Positions 44,508 to 58,089 of a stretch of DNA of 64,000 nt are shown piece by piece. The notes under the pieces are model-generated. The model had not been told where the DNA came from. It did not search any database and was given only the letters and a program-made list of their open reading frames with translations. A program made the translations under genes and the position numbers. Location: contig JAYJMM010000075.1 in assembly GCA_037349105.1 (NCBI GenBank), positions 372,001 to 436,000 of the forward strand, read 5' to 3'. Source of the stretch: Limnomonas spitsbergensis (taxonomy: Eukaryota; Chlorophyta; Chlorophyceae; Chlamydomonadales). Position 1 is the stretch's first letter; each line of letters opens with the position of its first letter.

Positions 44508-45928
44508 GGTAATCAATGTAGAACACAGGAATAGCGTGCCTATTGTGCCGGAGCGGCATCAGATGTAAGAGAACCGCCGTACATACGGCACGAAAAGAAT
44601 GATGACGTGACATTTGGAGGGCGGGTGACATAAATTTCGCTGGGCCACCTGTCAGCAGCATCATGGGCACAAGACGTAATGAGACCATGCACATCACAAG
44701 GAATCCAGCAGTCGATTAAAAACAATCCAGCTAGGCTTTCGACTCCTAGGCCAATAGGCGGGCGCTTTACTTCGATTTTCACTCATGTTGTACATCTGTG
44801 AAGTTTGTGAAGTTTTTACAGTCCATCAGAGCATCACATTTGATGCATGGGACATGTGCACGATGGACCAGTCAACAGACAAATTCACGTCTCATGGCGG
44901 AGGTGCAGCCATGCAATGAGGCAGACACTCAGGTAGCCCATAAAGTTGTAACTAACAATGTTTGTTAGTCTAACACAACCACTTCAACCGCAGCGGCAGT
45001 CATGTGAAGTTTGTGCAGTTTTTACAGTCCAACGGGGCATCACATTTGTTGCATGGGACTTGTGCCCGTAAACCGGTACAAGCACGAAATACGCTAGGAC
45101 AACGAGCAAAAACCAGTGACCCGCCCCCTAGGCTACTTATCAACTAACACCCAACCACCGGGCAGTAGTGTGGGAATATACCTCATAGTGCATATATTGC
45201 AGAAGATAAGCCCCAGCCATAAAACATGAAGCGGGTGCAAAATAATTTGGTTGAGCCATGCTTTCATGAATCCATATTAGTGAATGGAGGGGACTCTTGG
45301 TCGTAAGAGCTCTAATTCATGAGTGCATTATTGTGATACAAATTTTAGCAAGAACTTGAAGTTCCCTTCGTTCTGCATGCATGGTGCCCTGAACCGCCCC
45401 CTAAAGAACCAGAGCCCCTCTGAATCAGAGCGTCCCAAGGTATTTAGTATGGGAAGCGCATCGGTGGCGACACAAGGTGGGATGACAAGCGGTTGCCCAT
45501 GGGCTTTACACAAAACCGCATAGAAAGCAAGAAAATAAACGACGGTGAAGGAAACGACTGACTGAGAAATTCAGGGGAAGTCCAAATTCTCAAGCGCTTA
45601 TGAGTCGAGCCCTTACAAGTTGGGCCACGTCTTCCACAAAAATAGCTCCCTCCCTCCCATACCTTCAGCCAAGCCTGGTACCACGGGTGGAAGTGTTGTA
45701 CTAGGGCAAGCCACCGAGGGCACGCAGGGGTAGAGCAAAGGAAGGAATGGATGCGGTTCGAGCAGCAGATTCAGGTGTGTACTGGTACGTGGTCACGCAT
45801 CTTTCATCTGATTGACAAGCGTGTGGCAATTTGGACAATGTGGCTATAAGAAAGGGAAGTTTCTGCGACCTTCGTTTTGTCCGCTAATATCATATGTGCT
45901 GGGCTCCTCCGCATCTCCACCGGTAAAG
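44508..45928. promoter_or_regulatory. Bidirectional intergenic region, copy C
   Basis: Same elements as in copy B: the CCAAT-like box is altered (CTAGGCCAATAGGCGGGCGC), and direct repeats lie near 44795 and 45000. Small indels lie near 45480, where copy B has extra bases (TGGGCCTTTAGTATG). Confidence 0.45.
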
Positions 45929-46692
45929 GATCATTCTGCTGCCCGGCAGCTGGCCATGAAACATGTGGTACCTCTCTGTAGTGTCCCCATGGTGGGCCCC
46001 ATGGTGGGCCAACATGCGCTGCCAGAGCCAGGTTCCGCATCCCGGCAGCAGCAGCAGCAACAGCCCTCCACCTCCTCTGTTAGCAGGCCATCATCGGGTG
46101 CGGGTGCTGCGGCGCTGTCTGGCGATGGGCATCTGATGTCGGCTGGGAATCCGGGCATGAGGGTGGGCCTATACACGGGTGCATCTGCTGCTCTGGCTTC
46201 CACAAGCGACATGGCAGGTAGCTAATCCTTTGCAGACCTGGGCAGCGGCCGGTCCGTGGACTTGGCGGGCGGGGCGGCAGCGGTTGGGGCGGCGGGCGGA
46301 AGCAAAGCTGGCGCCAGCATCGGGGAAGCAGCCACTGCGGGCATGGCTGCAGGAGCGTCGGCGCTCAGCGCGTTTCAGGCCAGGCTGCAGGCAGGATTTG
46401 GAACCATGCTGGTGAGTGTGTGTATGAGCGGGGAGGGGGGGCGGCGAGGACAAGCTTTTTGTGATCAAGCAGGGAAGGAGAGTGATGGTGGGGAAGGGCC
46501 TGTTTAAAGAAGGACTGCACGTAGACTATTCATGTGGTGAATGCATGGCATCTTACCGCCTTGCAGGGTGACAAAGCAGCTGAGATGACAGCCATGGCCC
46601 AGCAACGCCTGGATAATATTGCGGACTTCACTGCGCTGGGGTCTGGTCTCCCGTCATCTGGGCTCGTCAAGACGGCTGTGCCTAAGAAGTGA
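45929..46692 (+). CDS. Gene Q, copy C
   Basis: Exons 45929-46217, 46236-46411 and 46567-46692, with the same 18-base GT...AG element carrying TAA between the first two and a 155-bp last intron. It differs from copy B by a few substitutions (V/A in the Ala/Gly run, A/S near the end of exon 1). It lacks the 69-bp in-frame segment present in copy D. The same caution applies: without removal of the 18 bases the frame stops at 46225. Confidence 0.45.
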
Positions 46693-46713
46693 TTAACCTG
46701 TTGTGATTGCCAT

Positions 46714-46773
46714 CAGACATTGCCCTCAGACATTGCCCTCGCAGGTCCAAATCCTCCTTCAGGAGGAGCTGCA
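46714..46773 (+). pseudogene. Remnant of gene R exon 3, copy C
   Basis: Same truncated fragment and altered donor as in copy B. Confidence 0.6.
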
Positions 46774-47615
46774 TGTGAGGGTTTGTGGGGTGGGGGTTGG
46801 GGGCATCCATTTGTCCAAAACAAGTTATTATGAGAGGTTCCTATATTTCAAGTATATCACTTTCCCATTTGCTCCTGGATATCCATACATGTATTTAGTA
46901 GTCCTGCCATATTTCGTGGCTTTGCATTCGAAATATTAGCTACTACTGTACAGAGCAGTACAATACTACAATGGCCTTGCTGCCTACTATAGGGACTAAT
47001 ATGCAAGGGGCTTTAAGAGAGGAGCTCGGTACTTAACCCCGAGGGACGCTGTTTTCTTGCTGATTTACCCTGACACTGTGACCGGTCGTTTCTGTTGCCG
47101 ATTTAGTGATGTGCATGTTGTAACAATCCTTGCTTCTAATATGACCGGGGTCTGCATTGCTAAGCAATAATTACTTGACTGACTTCCGGTACTTCCCAAA
47201 ATAAATCAGCATATTCCTTAAGTGATCCAGGGGGTTATGCTTCAGCCGTTACATAAGAGTAAGAAACACAACAGCGGTTTGCTTGGTACATCCTAGCTGC
47301 TGATGCAATACAACACGACAGCTGCAAGGGCTGTCTGTTGCCACAGAAGTGCCCAGTCTTTTGAACTATTACATCAACACTAGGGCGAGAGGCTTCAGTG
47401 GAGTTAGATGCGAGCCTTGATAACCAATTCTTAGGAAGCTGCAGCAGGTCAGCAAAAGTGTTACCAAAACCAACGACAGGAAGCATGATAATAGTCCCTT
47501 GATTATCAGGTATGACTGTCGGGCTGTGCGCACATGAGGCACCTCAGTCTCCACCTTCCCAGTGCAGGTTAGTGACGATACACCTCTGGGCCCTGCACAA
47601 AAACGAAGCGCGGCC

Positions 47616-48029
47616 ATGTCCGTAAAGAAAAAGGTCTGCCAGGAAGCTGAAGAGAAAGGAAGGGAAACAGTCTTCACCATTCTACCAAAAACGGACAAGA
47701 AGACCGAATCCCCAGCCCCTCAAGAGACTAGCCCTCAACAAGTTCGAACACATCTTCCACAAAAGCCAGGGCCTCCCACCCCTGCCTGCCCCAGTTCGGG
47801 TGGTGAAAGACTGAGTGTAGCGTCGTTCAGAGGGCAAATGCATCCCCGCTCTCTAAGTGCCGCCTTGATGCTAGGGCATTGGAAGCAAGCATGGAGCGCG
47901 TCCTCCACATGTCACATGTTCGCCATGTCTATTAGACAAGATTTGCTGGCAGGAGCGCGGGTCACGCTGCTGATCACTGCGCCGTCCTCTAGTGTCGGCC
48001 ATGCTGACAGCGTCGAGACGCAACCTTAA
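47616..48029 (+). CDS. Small ORF S, copy C
   Basis: 137 codons from ATG to TAA. It is colinear with 13677-14090 with one or two substitutions (LLIT for LLIA). Unknown function; charged N-terminus, Pro-rich middle. Confidence 0.3.
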   Translation: MSVKKKVCQEAEEKGRETVFTILPKTDKKTESPAPQETSPQQVRTHLPQKPGPPTPACPSSGGERLSVASFRGQMHPRSLSAALMLGHWKQAWSASSTCHMFAMSIRQDLLAGARVTLLITAPSSSVGHADSVETQP

Positions 48030-48103
48030 TTTGTGAACACATGGGCACACGCCCTTTTAATAGTGCAGCCCCTGGCATGCACCAGTAGTTTCTTCATTTT
48101 CTT

Positions 48104-48523
48104 TCAACACCTGATCATGTAATCCCTACAGTATGCGCCTGCCCTAGGCTTAATCCAGGCATGGTAGGCGGCCGCATACGTGTGTTGGGTGGCGGGGTCC
48201 CTGGGGTTCCCCCGGCCGATCACCTCAAACTGCGCCCGCTCGTGGGCTGCGTCCACTAGTGCTAGTAACACCTCTGTGACGGGTAGGGGCTGAAGGTCAT
48301 CCGCTGCCTGATACAGTTTGGGGACAGCTTCTCCCCTCTCCAGCTCCTCCAAGGCACCTTGCCTCAGTGGCGCCCTCCGGTGCTCTGTCTGAGTGCTAGC
48401 TGCATGACGGCCGCCATGGCTGCCGCCATGAAAGGGTTGTCCCGCCACCGCTGCAAGTATTGGGGTGCAGGCGGTTGCCCTGCCGCCTTGTCCCTCCCAG
48501 CGCCACTGAGCGTACTACCCAAT
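48104..48523 (-). pseudogene. Minus-strand pseudogene T, copy C
   Basis: Same as copy B: a splice-acceptor-led frame ending at TGA, and a second half shifted by the 10-bp loss. One residue change (R/G) lies in the first half. Confidence 0.4.
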
Positions 48524-50215
48524 CTTCAGACTTCAGCTACAATTCAGCTATATCATGGCCTACGTGGGGGCCTAGTCCAGCAAGCCCTGCAGCCTGGGCC
48601 ACTGGCCGTAAATACGTTCAAGGGTTGGTCCCCAATGCCTGTTGGCCCAAGGGTGGCCTGCTGAAGGTCGTTTTGTGCACACTGAAATAAACACTGGTAG
48701 GCGTGCACTTTTACGAGATTCGTAAGTGAGTTACAGCAGACTGAGGCAACAAGGCACAAGAGTGGAGTCCAGAAGCACTGCTAATTTGAGCGTGCTTCAG
48801 CTACAATTCAGCTACATCATGCCCTGTGGCTTAGGGGCCTGGTGCAGCAGGCCCTCAGACCTTCAGGCCGCCTCTGTCTCAAACTGAAGTAAACGCTGGT
48901 CATCAGCACTCACTGCAGCTGTGCATTTGTTTCTGGAGTCCAGAAAAGTTTACATTTGCATACTTGGTGCATGGGACTTTTGCCCGCAAACTGGCTTGAG
49001 CACCTGCAATACCGGTACCCAAGACAATAAACAAGAAAGATATAGGTGTCCCCCTGGGCTTGTCCTGTCTACTACCTCACACCATGCTGTGGCGTAGGGA
49101 TGCACCCCATTGTCCAGTAGATCAGCCCCAGGCCAAGAACCTGGCGTGGGCTGCATCCCGTCCATAATATTGCATCTGCCATTGCTAGGCATTCAATAAT
49201 AGGATGCAAGCATTTGAGGGCTTATTAACTGCAAGGTCAGTCTCAGGCAATAGGCAAATGTCTCTTCAGGCATTAGTGAAGGCATCATGAAGTTCACACT
49301 TTATTTGGGTACAAATCAGCCACATTTTCGCTACATCACTGCCTGCACCATGAGGGCCTGCAGAAGCAAGTCTTACGGCTGTAGGCCAATAATTGTTTGA
49401 TCCCCGTCGGCGCAGTGTGGCCACCTAGCAGCATGTCTATGATGGCGCAAAGATGGCTTGGCACACTCCAAAATAAACACCGACTGGGTGACACAATGGG
49501 TAAGGGAATTACACCAGCTATATATGGGACAGTGTCTACTTCTCTGCTCAACCTGTAACATACAGGGAATGAGCTGTTGCATGCAGGAGGGTCCGAGATT
49601 TATACGGATATTAGATCTCAGATCCGGCATACCTCAACAGGCAAGGCATGTGGGGTAACTCGCACGGAGAATCGACGGCATACCTGGATGATTATATCTA
49701 CATTCTGTATCCTGAAGTACCCTGTGGCAGGATCCACATCTGCTTCCTTCTCTGCCCTGTGACCAGTACAGAGTGTGGGGGAGAGAAAGGGGAGGGGATG
49801 GTTTGACAGTGCTGATCACACAAGTGGGGGAGGGCCGGGGAGCATTACTGGCCGTGTTTTTTGCACCCGAGGTATCAAGCAGGGTCGTCCTATGTCATTG
49901 ACCTGCCACCAGAAGTACCGTTAAGTAAGCATTACAAGTGATTAACCTAAAAACAAAAACCGGTACCCACACATGCCTCACCAAAGCCCTGTCCCTGCTA
50001 CACTCTGTAGGTACATTCATACTTGTGTAACAGCAGTATAGCACTAGCATAATACCGGTGCATTTCAATTTTATATGAAGTATACTGAATCATACTTGCA
50101 GGTCCTGAATTGTAATATTATATTGAGCGGTGTTAAACCATCGACTTCCAAGAGGGACTGAACCTTATTTGATGCGCCAGGTGTGCCAGCTCAACATCAA
50201 AGGCACATCAAAAAA

Positions 50216-50674
50216 ACAATCAAGCATTTGGAATCGCTCCATGTACATTGCCCCTTGGGGTTCAGGCATAAATAACCCTAGAGCCATCCCACACTATTCA
50301 GCGGGAGAGCTAGGTACAAAACAATCAAGCATTTGGAATCGCTCCATGTACATTGCCCCTTGGGGTTCAGGCATAAATAACCCTAGAGCCATCCCACACT
50401 ATTCAGCGGGAGAGCTAGGTACAAAACAATCAAGCATTTGGAATCGCTCCATGTACATTGCCCCTTGGGGTTCAGGCATAAATAACCCTAGAGCCATCCC
50501 ACACTATTCAGCGGGAGAGCTAGGTACAAAACAAACAAGCATTTGGAATCACTTCATACTACACGAGCCATCTCACAATATCCATCGGGAGAGCTATATA
50601 CAAAACAAACAAGCATTTGGCATCACTTCATAATGCAGGAGCCATACCACACTATTCAGCGGAAGAGGTATGCA
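50216..50674. repeat. Compound minisatellite, copy D (one short unit fewer)
   Basis: Three 105-bp units, but only two 74-bp units; the middle short unit seen in B and C is missing. Confidence 0.85.
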
Positions 50675-53600
50675 TGTAACTGGTGGTCCCGACCCGTCCC
50701 TGTCAGAACATGATACAAACATGGGTATAGCAGCCATCTGCAGCCTATAGCGGGTCAGCAGGCCTGCTGCAGCTGTTGCAGCGGCAGTGGCGTGGTGCTG
50801 ACGAGCTTGTGTATCAGACATCTCAGACAAGAATCTCAAGGATGAGCTCTTCTGCCTGCTGCCTCTGCTCCTGATTTCCCGCTCAGCCCCAGCCTCAGCA
50901 AGAGTGCCCGGTAGCCCCAGGCGCTCCCTGCTTGCTGCTTGCACTGCATCCTTTTCATCAGCACATGCATGCTGATACGGCATCCCGCATACGCCCCCCA
51001 CGCATTGAGATCATATTTTCTAGGCTCTCCCTCACAGCCTGGTTGGGTGAGGGGCCAAAGCCGCTGAGGTTGGGACCCCTGCTGTCCGGCTTCTTAACGA
51101 CCAGATTTTCAGCGACCAGCTGTTCTTGGACTAGCTGATCAATGACGGTGGCAGTGGCCTCAGCCAACGCCTGGGCGTAGGTAAACCCAGGTGCCACAAG
51201 CACCTCGTCACCCCTGCGGCTGTGGTGAGCAGGCATGGCGGCCGGCACATTAAGATGCGACTGCAACCACCAGAGCTTGTACTTGGCTGGAGGCAGCCGC
51301 TCAACTTGATTTGGGGTGCTGCTGTCCTGCAGCTTAGGGGCCTTGGGGGGCCTGCCCTGGCCCTTGTTCTTGGCCGCTGCAGGCACCTCCTCAGTCTCCC
51401 TGCTCCTCTTCTTGTCTGTGCTCCTTGTGGGAATGCTGAGAGAGGGCTTGCAGATAGGTATGTTGCTGCCGCCTGCTACTGCTGCAGCCTGCTGCAACCT
51501 CTCACAGGAGCTGTCGACCTGCGTAAAGGGAGATCAGGAGACAGACGTTAGGCAGCCAGCTGTGAGGAGGCGGGTCAGCTAGTCACTCAAGTGCCGTAAT
51601 GAAATCGATCAGCACGTGCAAGAGACCCATCTCAATAATACTCCTATAAGGAGCAGATGCGACATTCAGTATCTATACTGATGACTCAGGGCGGACTGTT
51701 GAATTCATGTTTGCAAGCATGTGGCCAAGCCATTATGTCTCTGGCAATATCGTCGTCCGGCAAGCCGCAGTAATGGCAGGACCAAGGTAAGCATGAGCAC
51801 TCAGTCCCATGCAGCAGTCCTATGTCCCATGCGAGGAGGGCTCACCGGTCCTGTCATACCAGCGCTATGATAGTCCGGGAGGGATGAGACTCCCCTGAAG
51901 AGCGCATCCGAGGGAATGCCATGGGAAGACAGGCCTGTGTCTGTGGGAGGGGAGAGCGGGACAGGGCTGTTGAGGAAGGAGAGACTGCCGGCCTGCGTAC
52001 GTGCCTACTTATCTTTGCAAGCCTACCTTTCTGTAGGTGAGCCCCTATAACTTGGGGATGCCCTACCTTTCATTATAGCAGGGCCACATCAGGAATGTAT
52101 TCTTGTGCAACTGGGGGTAAGTGTGGCATGGCTTGCCTGCCTATGGGGCCTGCCTCTTTAAAGGATGACGGGTGAATGTATCTGCCTCTTGGAGCTTGAA
52201 ACTTAGCTGCCGGGCCACGCTTTCATTCCCTCAAAGCCTGTCTTAATACCATCACCCCAACAGCTGCGGAACGAGGCCACAGGCACACATCCCCTCAACA
52301 GCGGGGGCACGACAACCCATGCAATGTAAAAAGAGGAGCATGGCAGCTTTGTCGGCGTGCTTGCATGCATGCATGCATCGTCTGAGAGAGAAGGGGGGGA
52401 GAGAAAGGAGAGGAAAGTAGGACACCCACCGAGTCTTGGCATGTGAGGCGACATGGAACCTCTGTTGAAGTCACCCCGGCCTCCTCGGACTCCCTCCAGC
52501 TTGCCGTGGTACCCAGCGCGCTCCTCCATGAACATGGGCAAGCTTGTTAAGATGTCTGCATGGGCGTCCTGGGGAGAATAACAGCAAGGATACATGTTAG
52601 GGTGGTCACAGGTTGCATGGATTGTATATCTGCTGCTTCCCTCAAACAAAGGAGGGCAGACGGGAGCAAGGACAACAGGCAGGGGGGGAGGCAGCACAGC
52701 AGACCCTAGCTTCTTCTCAGGTACCTCCAATAAAGGATGAGCTGTCTCCTGGTCAAATCCAGGGGAGTAGGTCTCCGGCGAGGAGAAGTCTCCGGAGGAG
52801 CTTGAGCCCCTTCTCTTCAGCGTACGGGAGTAGTAGCTGCCATCGGGGCAGAAGCCTGCGCCCAAGGAAACAAAGGTGTGGACAGGGCAATGGATGAAGG
52901 GCGGCCTGGCTGCCCATGTGCATGTCTACCTACCTTGGAGTGCATGCCTGATGCATGCCTTTCTGCGTGTGGTACTTGTTGTGCCCCCTTTCCAGCAGGG
53001 TCACAACAACAGTTGTACATCATCTCAACAGCGGGGGCAGGGCGACCAGCGGAACACATGGAGAGAGGCACATGAGATACCAGGCAGTATGGAGACAAGC
53101 TTTCATGCAGGCATACAGCACCTGCAGGAGAGGGGAGGAAGAGAGAGAGAGAGAACTAAGACCCACCGTGTCCATAGGGCATAGGCATTGGCATAGGGGG
53201 CGGCGCCATCGCCTTTCTGTCGTCCATGACCGGGATCCGCCGCTTAGCCGGCACCGCCTTTATCATCGGCATGGAGCTATCGTCTCCAGGTCCAAAGCCG
53301 TCATCGGAAGGCACGGGACCAGAGAAGGGCGGGGAGAAGCCGGGGCCGCCACGGAAGACCTTCTGGGCAAGCAAGTGGTGGCAGACAGGCTGGCAGACAT
53401 GAGCGCAAGCAAGGCCGAGTCATGTTCATAGCACTTTTGAATGATGCATCGTGGAAACCAGGAGGGTGGGGTTTAAATCGATATGCTTTCAGCGTAGCTT
53501 CCAGTTCAGGTCAGACCAACTGTGATGTCAGGCAGGCAGGGCTGGGGAGGTAACAACAATCATAGATGACAGTAATGACAGGGGTGTGACAGGATATTGG

Positions 53601-54887
53601 AATCATTGCTCATCTGCTGACTGACACAGGAGGGCAGGCAGGAGCTGAGGGGGGAGCAGGCTAGGGTGCCAATGCAGCAAACCTTCAGTTCCTCACAGGG
53701 ACCTCTATGGAGCGACGAGCTGTTACCTGGACGCGTCTAGGGGGGTAGTAGGCATCTGGCAAGTAGTCCTCTCTAGGGGGGCAAGGGATGCCCCACTCAG
53801 CTGCACGGAAATAGCTGCCATCGGGGTCCAGGCCTGCGCCGGGGGAGGGAAGGGGTGGACAGGAAGTTGACGAAGGAGAGCCTGCCTGTCTGCGTCACGG
53901 CATGGCTACTTTCGCATGGATGCCTGTCCATTGAGATGAATGACGCATGCCCAGGTGGTGGGGTGTCTCATGCAGCAGTTTCTGAAGGAGACTCCACAAC
54001 CTGGTGGTGCAGCATTGGTGCAGCCCTTCAACAGCGGCAGATACGCATCACATATCTTAACATGAGGTGTATCGTTAGTTCGCTGCCCACGCAGCACACG
54101 GAGAGATGCATGGCAGATCTGTGCTCTGACAGCACGCTTTCATGCATGCATGCGATGTGTGCGAGAGAAGGGAGAGAGAAAACGAAAGAAAAGAGTTAGA
54201 GAACACCCACTGTGTACAGCCGTTGGATGCTGGGAAGAACTCCTGCAGGGGGGGCCGCCCCCGTCTCCTCTGCCAGGCCCCATGAAGGAGCCAGCGGGGC
54301 CGACGAGGGTCGTTGCAAATCCCGCGGGGCCGATGAGGGCCGGATTGAAGCCGCGGCTGCGGCAAAAAACATCTCCCTGGGCAGGTAAGGGGCAACAAAC
54401 AGGCGGTCGGAACGCATGCAACGAGGGCAAGCAGCAGGTAGGGGACAGATACCGTAAGCAAATAGTCGCTAAATAGGTAGCCTGCAGTAGGGGCTCATCA
54501 GCCACGAAGTCTGAAGACGGTGCATGCCACCGCTTCACAAAAGCCGAGTACGATATGATGGAGCATTGGGGCTTGTGTGACAGGCTGGACACGCTACGGG
54601 CCAGTCATTTTATTTGCGCTCCCGCTCCCGCTCAATTTGAATCCCTTGTTTGCCAACATATCATCGTTGCGAGATTCGATAATCGTCATACCTCGATTGA
54701 ATGCTCGTTTTGCTGCACTTCGGCCCCTCACCTGCTGCTGCATGCCGCTCCTGCTAGGGCGGAGGGCAGGGCGGAGAGGTTGCACGCCATCTCGGGGGAA
54801 ACAGCCTGCTGACGAGTTATTCGGCGTCTCGGCGAAGCAGGCGCGAGAGATGCTGTGATGTCTGGGATTGGAAGACATCATGGACAT
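50594..54887 (-). CDS. Gene P, copy D
   Basis: Exons: 1, 54732-54887; 2, 54211-54376; 3, 53727-53833; 4, 53167-53362; 5, 52725-52855; 6, 52430-52568; 7, 51846-51940; optional 8, 51686-51799; 9, 50993-51518; 10, 50594-50943. All splice sites and phases match copy C. Differences keep the frame: one extra Tyr codon in exon 5 (PDGSYYSRT), the 12-bp ALRP element present in exon 1, and substitutions in exon 4 (CDD/SDD, GYD/GDD). In-frame indels, with no frameshift in about 1.86 kb of exon, support a real and possibly still functional gene. Same unknown family as copies B and C. Confidence 0.55.
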
Positions 54888-56300
54888 GGTAATCAATGTA
54901 GAACACAGGAATAGCGTGCCTATTGTGCCGGAGCGGCATCAGATGTAAGAGAACCGCCGTACATACGGCACGAAAAGAAGGATGACGTGACATTTGGAGG
55001 GCGGGTGACATAAATTTCGCTGGGCCACCTGTCAGCAGCATCATGGGCACAAGACGTAATGAGACCATGCACATCACAAGGAATCCAGCAGTCGATTAAA
55101 AACAATCCAGCTAGGCTTTCGACTCCTCGGCCAATAGGCGGGCGCTTTACTTCGATTTTCACTCATGTTGTACATCTGTGAAGTTTGTGAAGTTTTTACA
55201 GTCCATCAGAGCATCACATTTGATGCATGGGACATGTGCACGATGGACCAGTCAACAGACAAATTTACGTCTCATGGCGGAGGTGCAGCCATGCAATGAG
55301 GCAGACACTCAGGTAGCCCATAAAGTTGTAACTAACAATGTTTGTTAGTCTAACACAACCACTTCAACCGCAGCGGCAGTCATGTGAAGTTTGTGCAGTT
55401 TTTACAGTCCAACGGGGCATCACATTTGTTGCATGGGACTTGTGCCCGTAAACCGGTACAAGCACGAAATACGCTAGGACAACGAGCAAAAACCAGTGAC
55501 CCGCCCCCTAGGCTACTTATCAACTAACACCCAACCACCGGGCAGTAGTGTGGGAATAGACCTCATAGTGCATATATTGCAGAAGATAAGCCCCAGCCAT
55601 AAAACCTGAAGCGGGTGCAAAATAATTTGGTTTAGCCATGCTTTCATGAATCCATATTAGTGAATGGAGGGGACTCTTGGTCGTAAGAGCTCTAATTCAT
55701 GAGTGCATTATTGTGATACAAATTTTAGCAAGAACTTGAAGTTCCCTTCGTTCTGCATGCATGGTGCCCTGAACCGCCCCCTAAAGAACCAGAGCCCCTC
55801 TGAATCAGAGCGTCCCAAGGTATTTAGTATGGGAAGCGCATCGGTGGCGACACAAGGTGGGATGACAAGCGGCTGCCCATGGGCTTTACACAAAACCGCA
55901 TATCAGAAAGCAAGAAAATAAACGACGGTGAAGGAAACGACTGACTGAGAAATTCAGGGGAAGTCCAAATTCTCAAGCGCTTATGAGTCGAGCCCTTACA
56001 AGTTGGGCCACGTCTTCCACAAAAATAGCTCCCTCCCTCCCATACCTTCAGCCAAGCCTGGTACCACGGGTGGAAGTGTTGTACTAGGGCAAGCCACCGA
56101 GGGCACGCAGGGGTAGAGCAAAGGAAGGAATGGATGCGGTTCGAGCAGCAGATTCAGGTGTGTACCACGCATCTTTCATCTGATTGACAAGCGTGTGACA
56201 ATTTGGACAATGTGGCTATAAGAAAGGGAAGTTTCTGCGACCTTCGTTTTGTCCGCTAATATCATATGTGCTGGGCTCCTCCGCATCTCCACCGGTAAAG
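54888..56300. promoter_or_regulatory. Bidirectional intergenic region, copy D
   Basis: Same layout as B and C, with direct repeats near 55177 and 55382. Gene Q follows on the plus strand. Confidence 0.4.
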
Positions 56301-57168
56301 GATAATTCTGCTGCCCGGCAGCTGGCCATGAAACATGTGGTACCTCTCTGTAGTGTCCCCATGGTGGGCCCCATGGTGGGCCAACATGCGCTGCCAGAGC
56401 CAGGTTCCGCATCCCGGCAGCAGCAGCAGCAACAGCCCTCCACCTCCTCATACACCAACCCGCTCAACCTGCTGCATGTGGCGCCGAGGTTCCAGTATCT
56501 GCACATCTCGGCCCCGTCTGTTAGCAGGCCATCATCGGGTGCGGGTGCTGCGGCGCTGTCTGGCGATGGGCATCTGATGTCGGCTGGGAATCCGGGCATG
56601 AGGGGGGGCCTATACACGGGTGCATCTGCTGCTCTGGCTTCCACAAGCGACATGGCAGGTAGCTAATCCTTTGCAGACCTGGGCAGCGGCCGGTCCGTGG
56701 ACTTGGCGGGCGGGGCGGCAGCGGTTGGGGCGGCGGGCGGAAGCAAAGCTGGCGCCAGCATCGGGGAAGCAGCCACTGCGGGCATGGCTGCAGGAGCGTC
56801 GGCGCTCAGCGCGTTCCAGGCCAGGCTGCAGGCAGGATTTGGAACTATGCTGGTGAGTGTGTGTATGAGCGGGGAGGGGGGGCGAGGACAAGCTTTTTGT
56901 GATCAAGCAGGGAAGGAGAGTGATGGTGGGGAAGGATTTTGAATGTGATCCCCTGTGTCTGATGGTCAGTTTGGCCTGTTTAAAGAAGGACTGCACGTAG
57001 ACTATTCATGTGGTGAATGCATGGCATCTTGCCGCCTTGCAGGGTGACAAAGCAGCTGAGATGACAGCCATGGCCCAGCAACGCCTGGATAATATTGCGG
57101 ACTTCACTGCGCTGGGGTCTGGTCTCCCGTCATCTGGGCTCGTCAAGACGGCTGTGCCTAAGAAGTGA
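56301..57168 (+). CDS. Gene Q, copy D (longest version)
   Basis: Exons 56301-56658, 56677-56852 and 57043-57168. It contains a 69-bp in-frame segment (23 codons, starting YTNPLNLLHVAPRFQYLHIS) after the Gln/Ser-rich stretch that copies B and C lack. The last intron is 190 bp and includes sequence shared with copy A but missing in B and C. The 18-base GT...AG element with TAA is again present (56659-56676). The well-formed hydrophobic residues of the extra segment suggest this is the ancestral form. Function unknown. Confidence 0.5.
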
Positions 57169-57189
57169 TTAACCTGCTGTGATTGCCAT

Positions 57190-57250
57190 CAGACATTGCC
57201 CTCAGACATTGCCCTCGCAGGTCCAAATCCTCCTTCAGGAGGAGCTGCAG
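57190..57250 (+). pseudogene. Remnant of gene R exon 3, copy D
   Basis: The same fragment as in B and C, but it keeps CTGCAG directly before GTGAGG, the donor form that restores phase 0 in gene R. Confidence 0.6.
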
Positions 57251-58089
57251 GTGAGGGTTTGTGGGGTGGGGGTTGGGGGCATCCATTTGTCCAAAACAAG
57301 TTAATATGAGAGGTTCCTATATTTCAAGTATATCACTTTCCCATTTGCTCCTGGATATCCATACATGTATTTAGTAGTCCTGCCATATTTCGTGGCTTTG
57401 CATTCGAAATATTAGCTACTACTGTACAGAGCAGTACAATACTACAATGGCCTTGCTGCCTACTATAGGGACTAATATGCAAGGGGCTTTGAGAGAGGAG
57501 CTCGGTACTTAACCCCGAGGGACGCTGTTTTCTTGCTGATTTACCCTGAAACTGTGACCGGTCGTTTCTGTTGCCGATTTAGTGATGTGCATGTTGTAAC
57601 AATCCTTGCTTCTAATCTGACCGAGGTCTGCAAATGCTAAGCAATAATTACTTGACTGACTTCCGGTACTTCCCAAAATAAATCAGCATATTCCTTAAGT
57701 GATCCAGGGGGTTATGCTTCAGCCGTTACATAAGAGTAAGAAACACAACAGCGGTTTGCTTGGTACATCCTAGCTGCTGATGCAATACAACACGACAGCT
57801 GCAAGGGCTGTCTGTTGCCACATAAGTGCCCAGTCTTTTGAACTATTACATCAACACTAGGGCGAGAGGCTTCAGTGGAGTTAGATGCGAGCCTTGATAA
57901 CCAATTCTTAGGAAGCTGCAGGTCAGCAAAAGTGTTACCAAAACCAACGACAGGAAGCATGATAATAGTCCCTTGATTATCAGGTATGACTGTCGGGCTG
58001 TGCGCACATGAGGCACCTCAGTCTCCACATTCCCAGTGCAGGTTAGTGACGATACACCTCTGGGCCCTGCACAAAAACGAAGCGCGGCC
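57251..58089. other. Non-coding stretch, copy D
   Basis: Counterpart of 12831-13676. No supported gene; several small indels distinguish it from B and C. Confidence 0.4.

Larger units (their letters stand above)
31596..49172. repeat. Large tandem unit, copy C (interrupted)
   Basis: Without the retrotransposon and one target duplication the unit is about 10.4 kb. It is colinear with copy B at offsets near 33.67-33.94 kb. It keeps all exons of gene P and is the best copy from which to read that gene. Confidence 0.9.
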
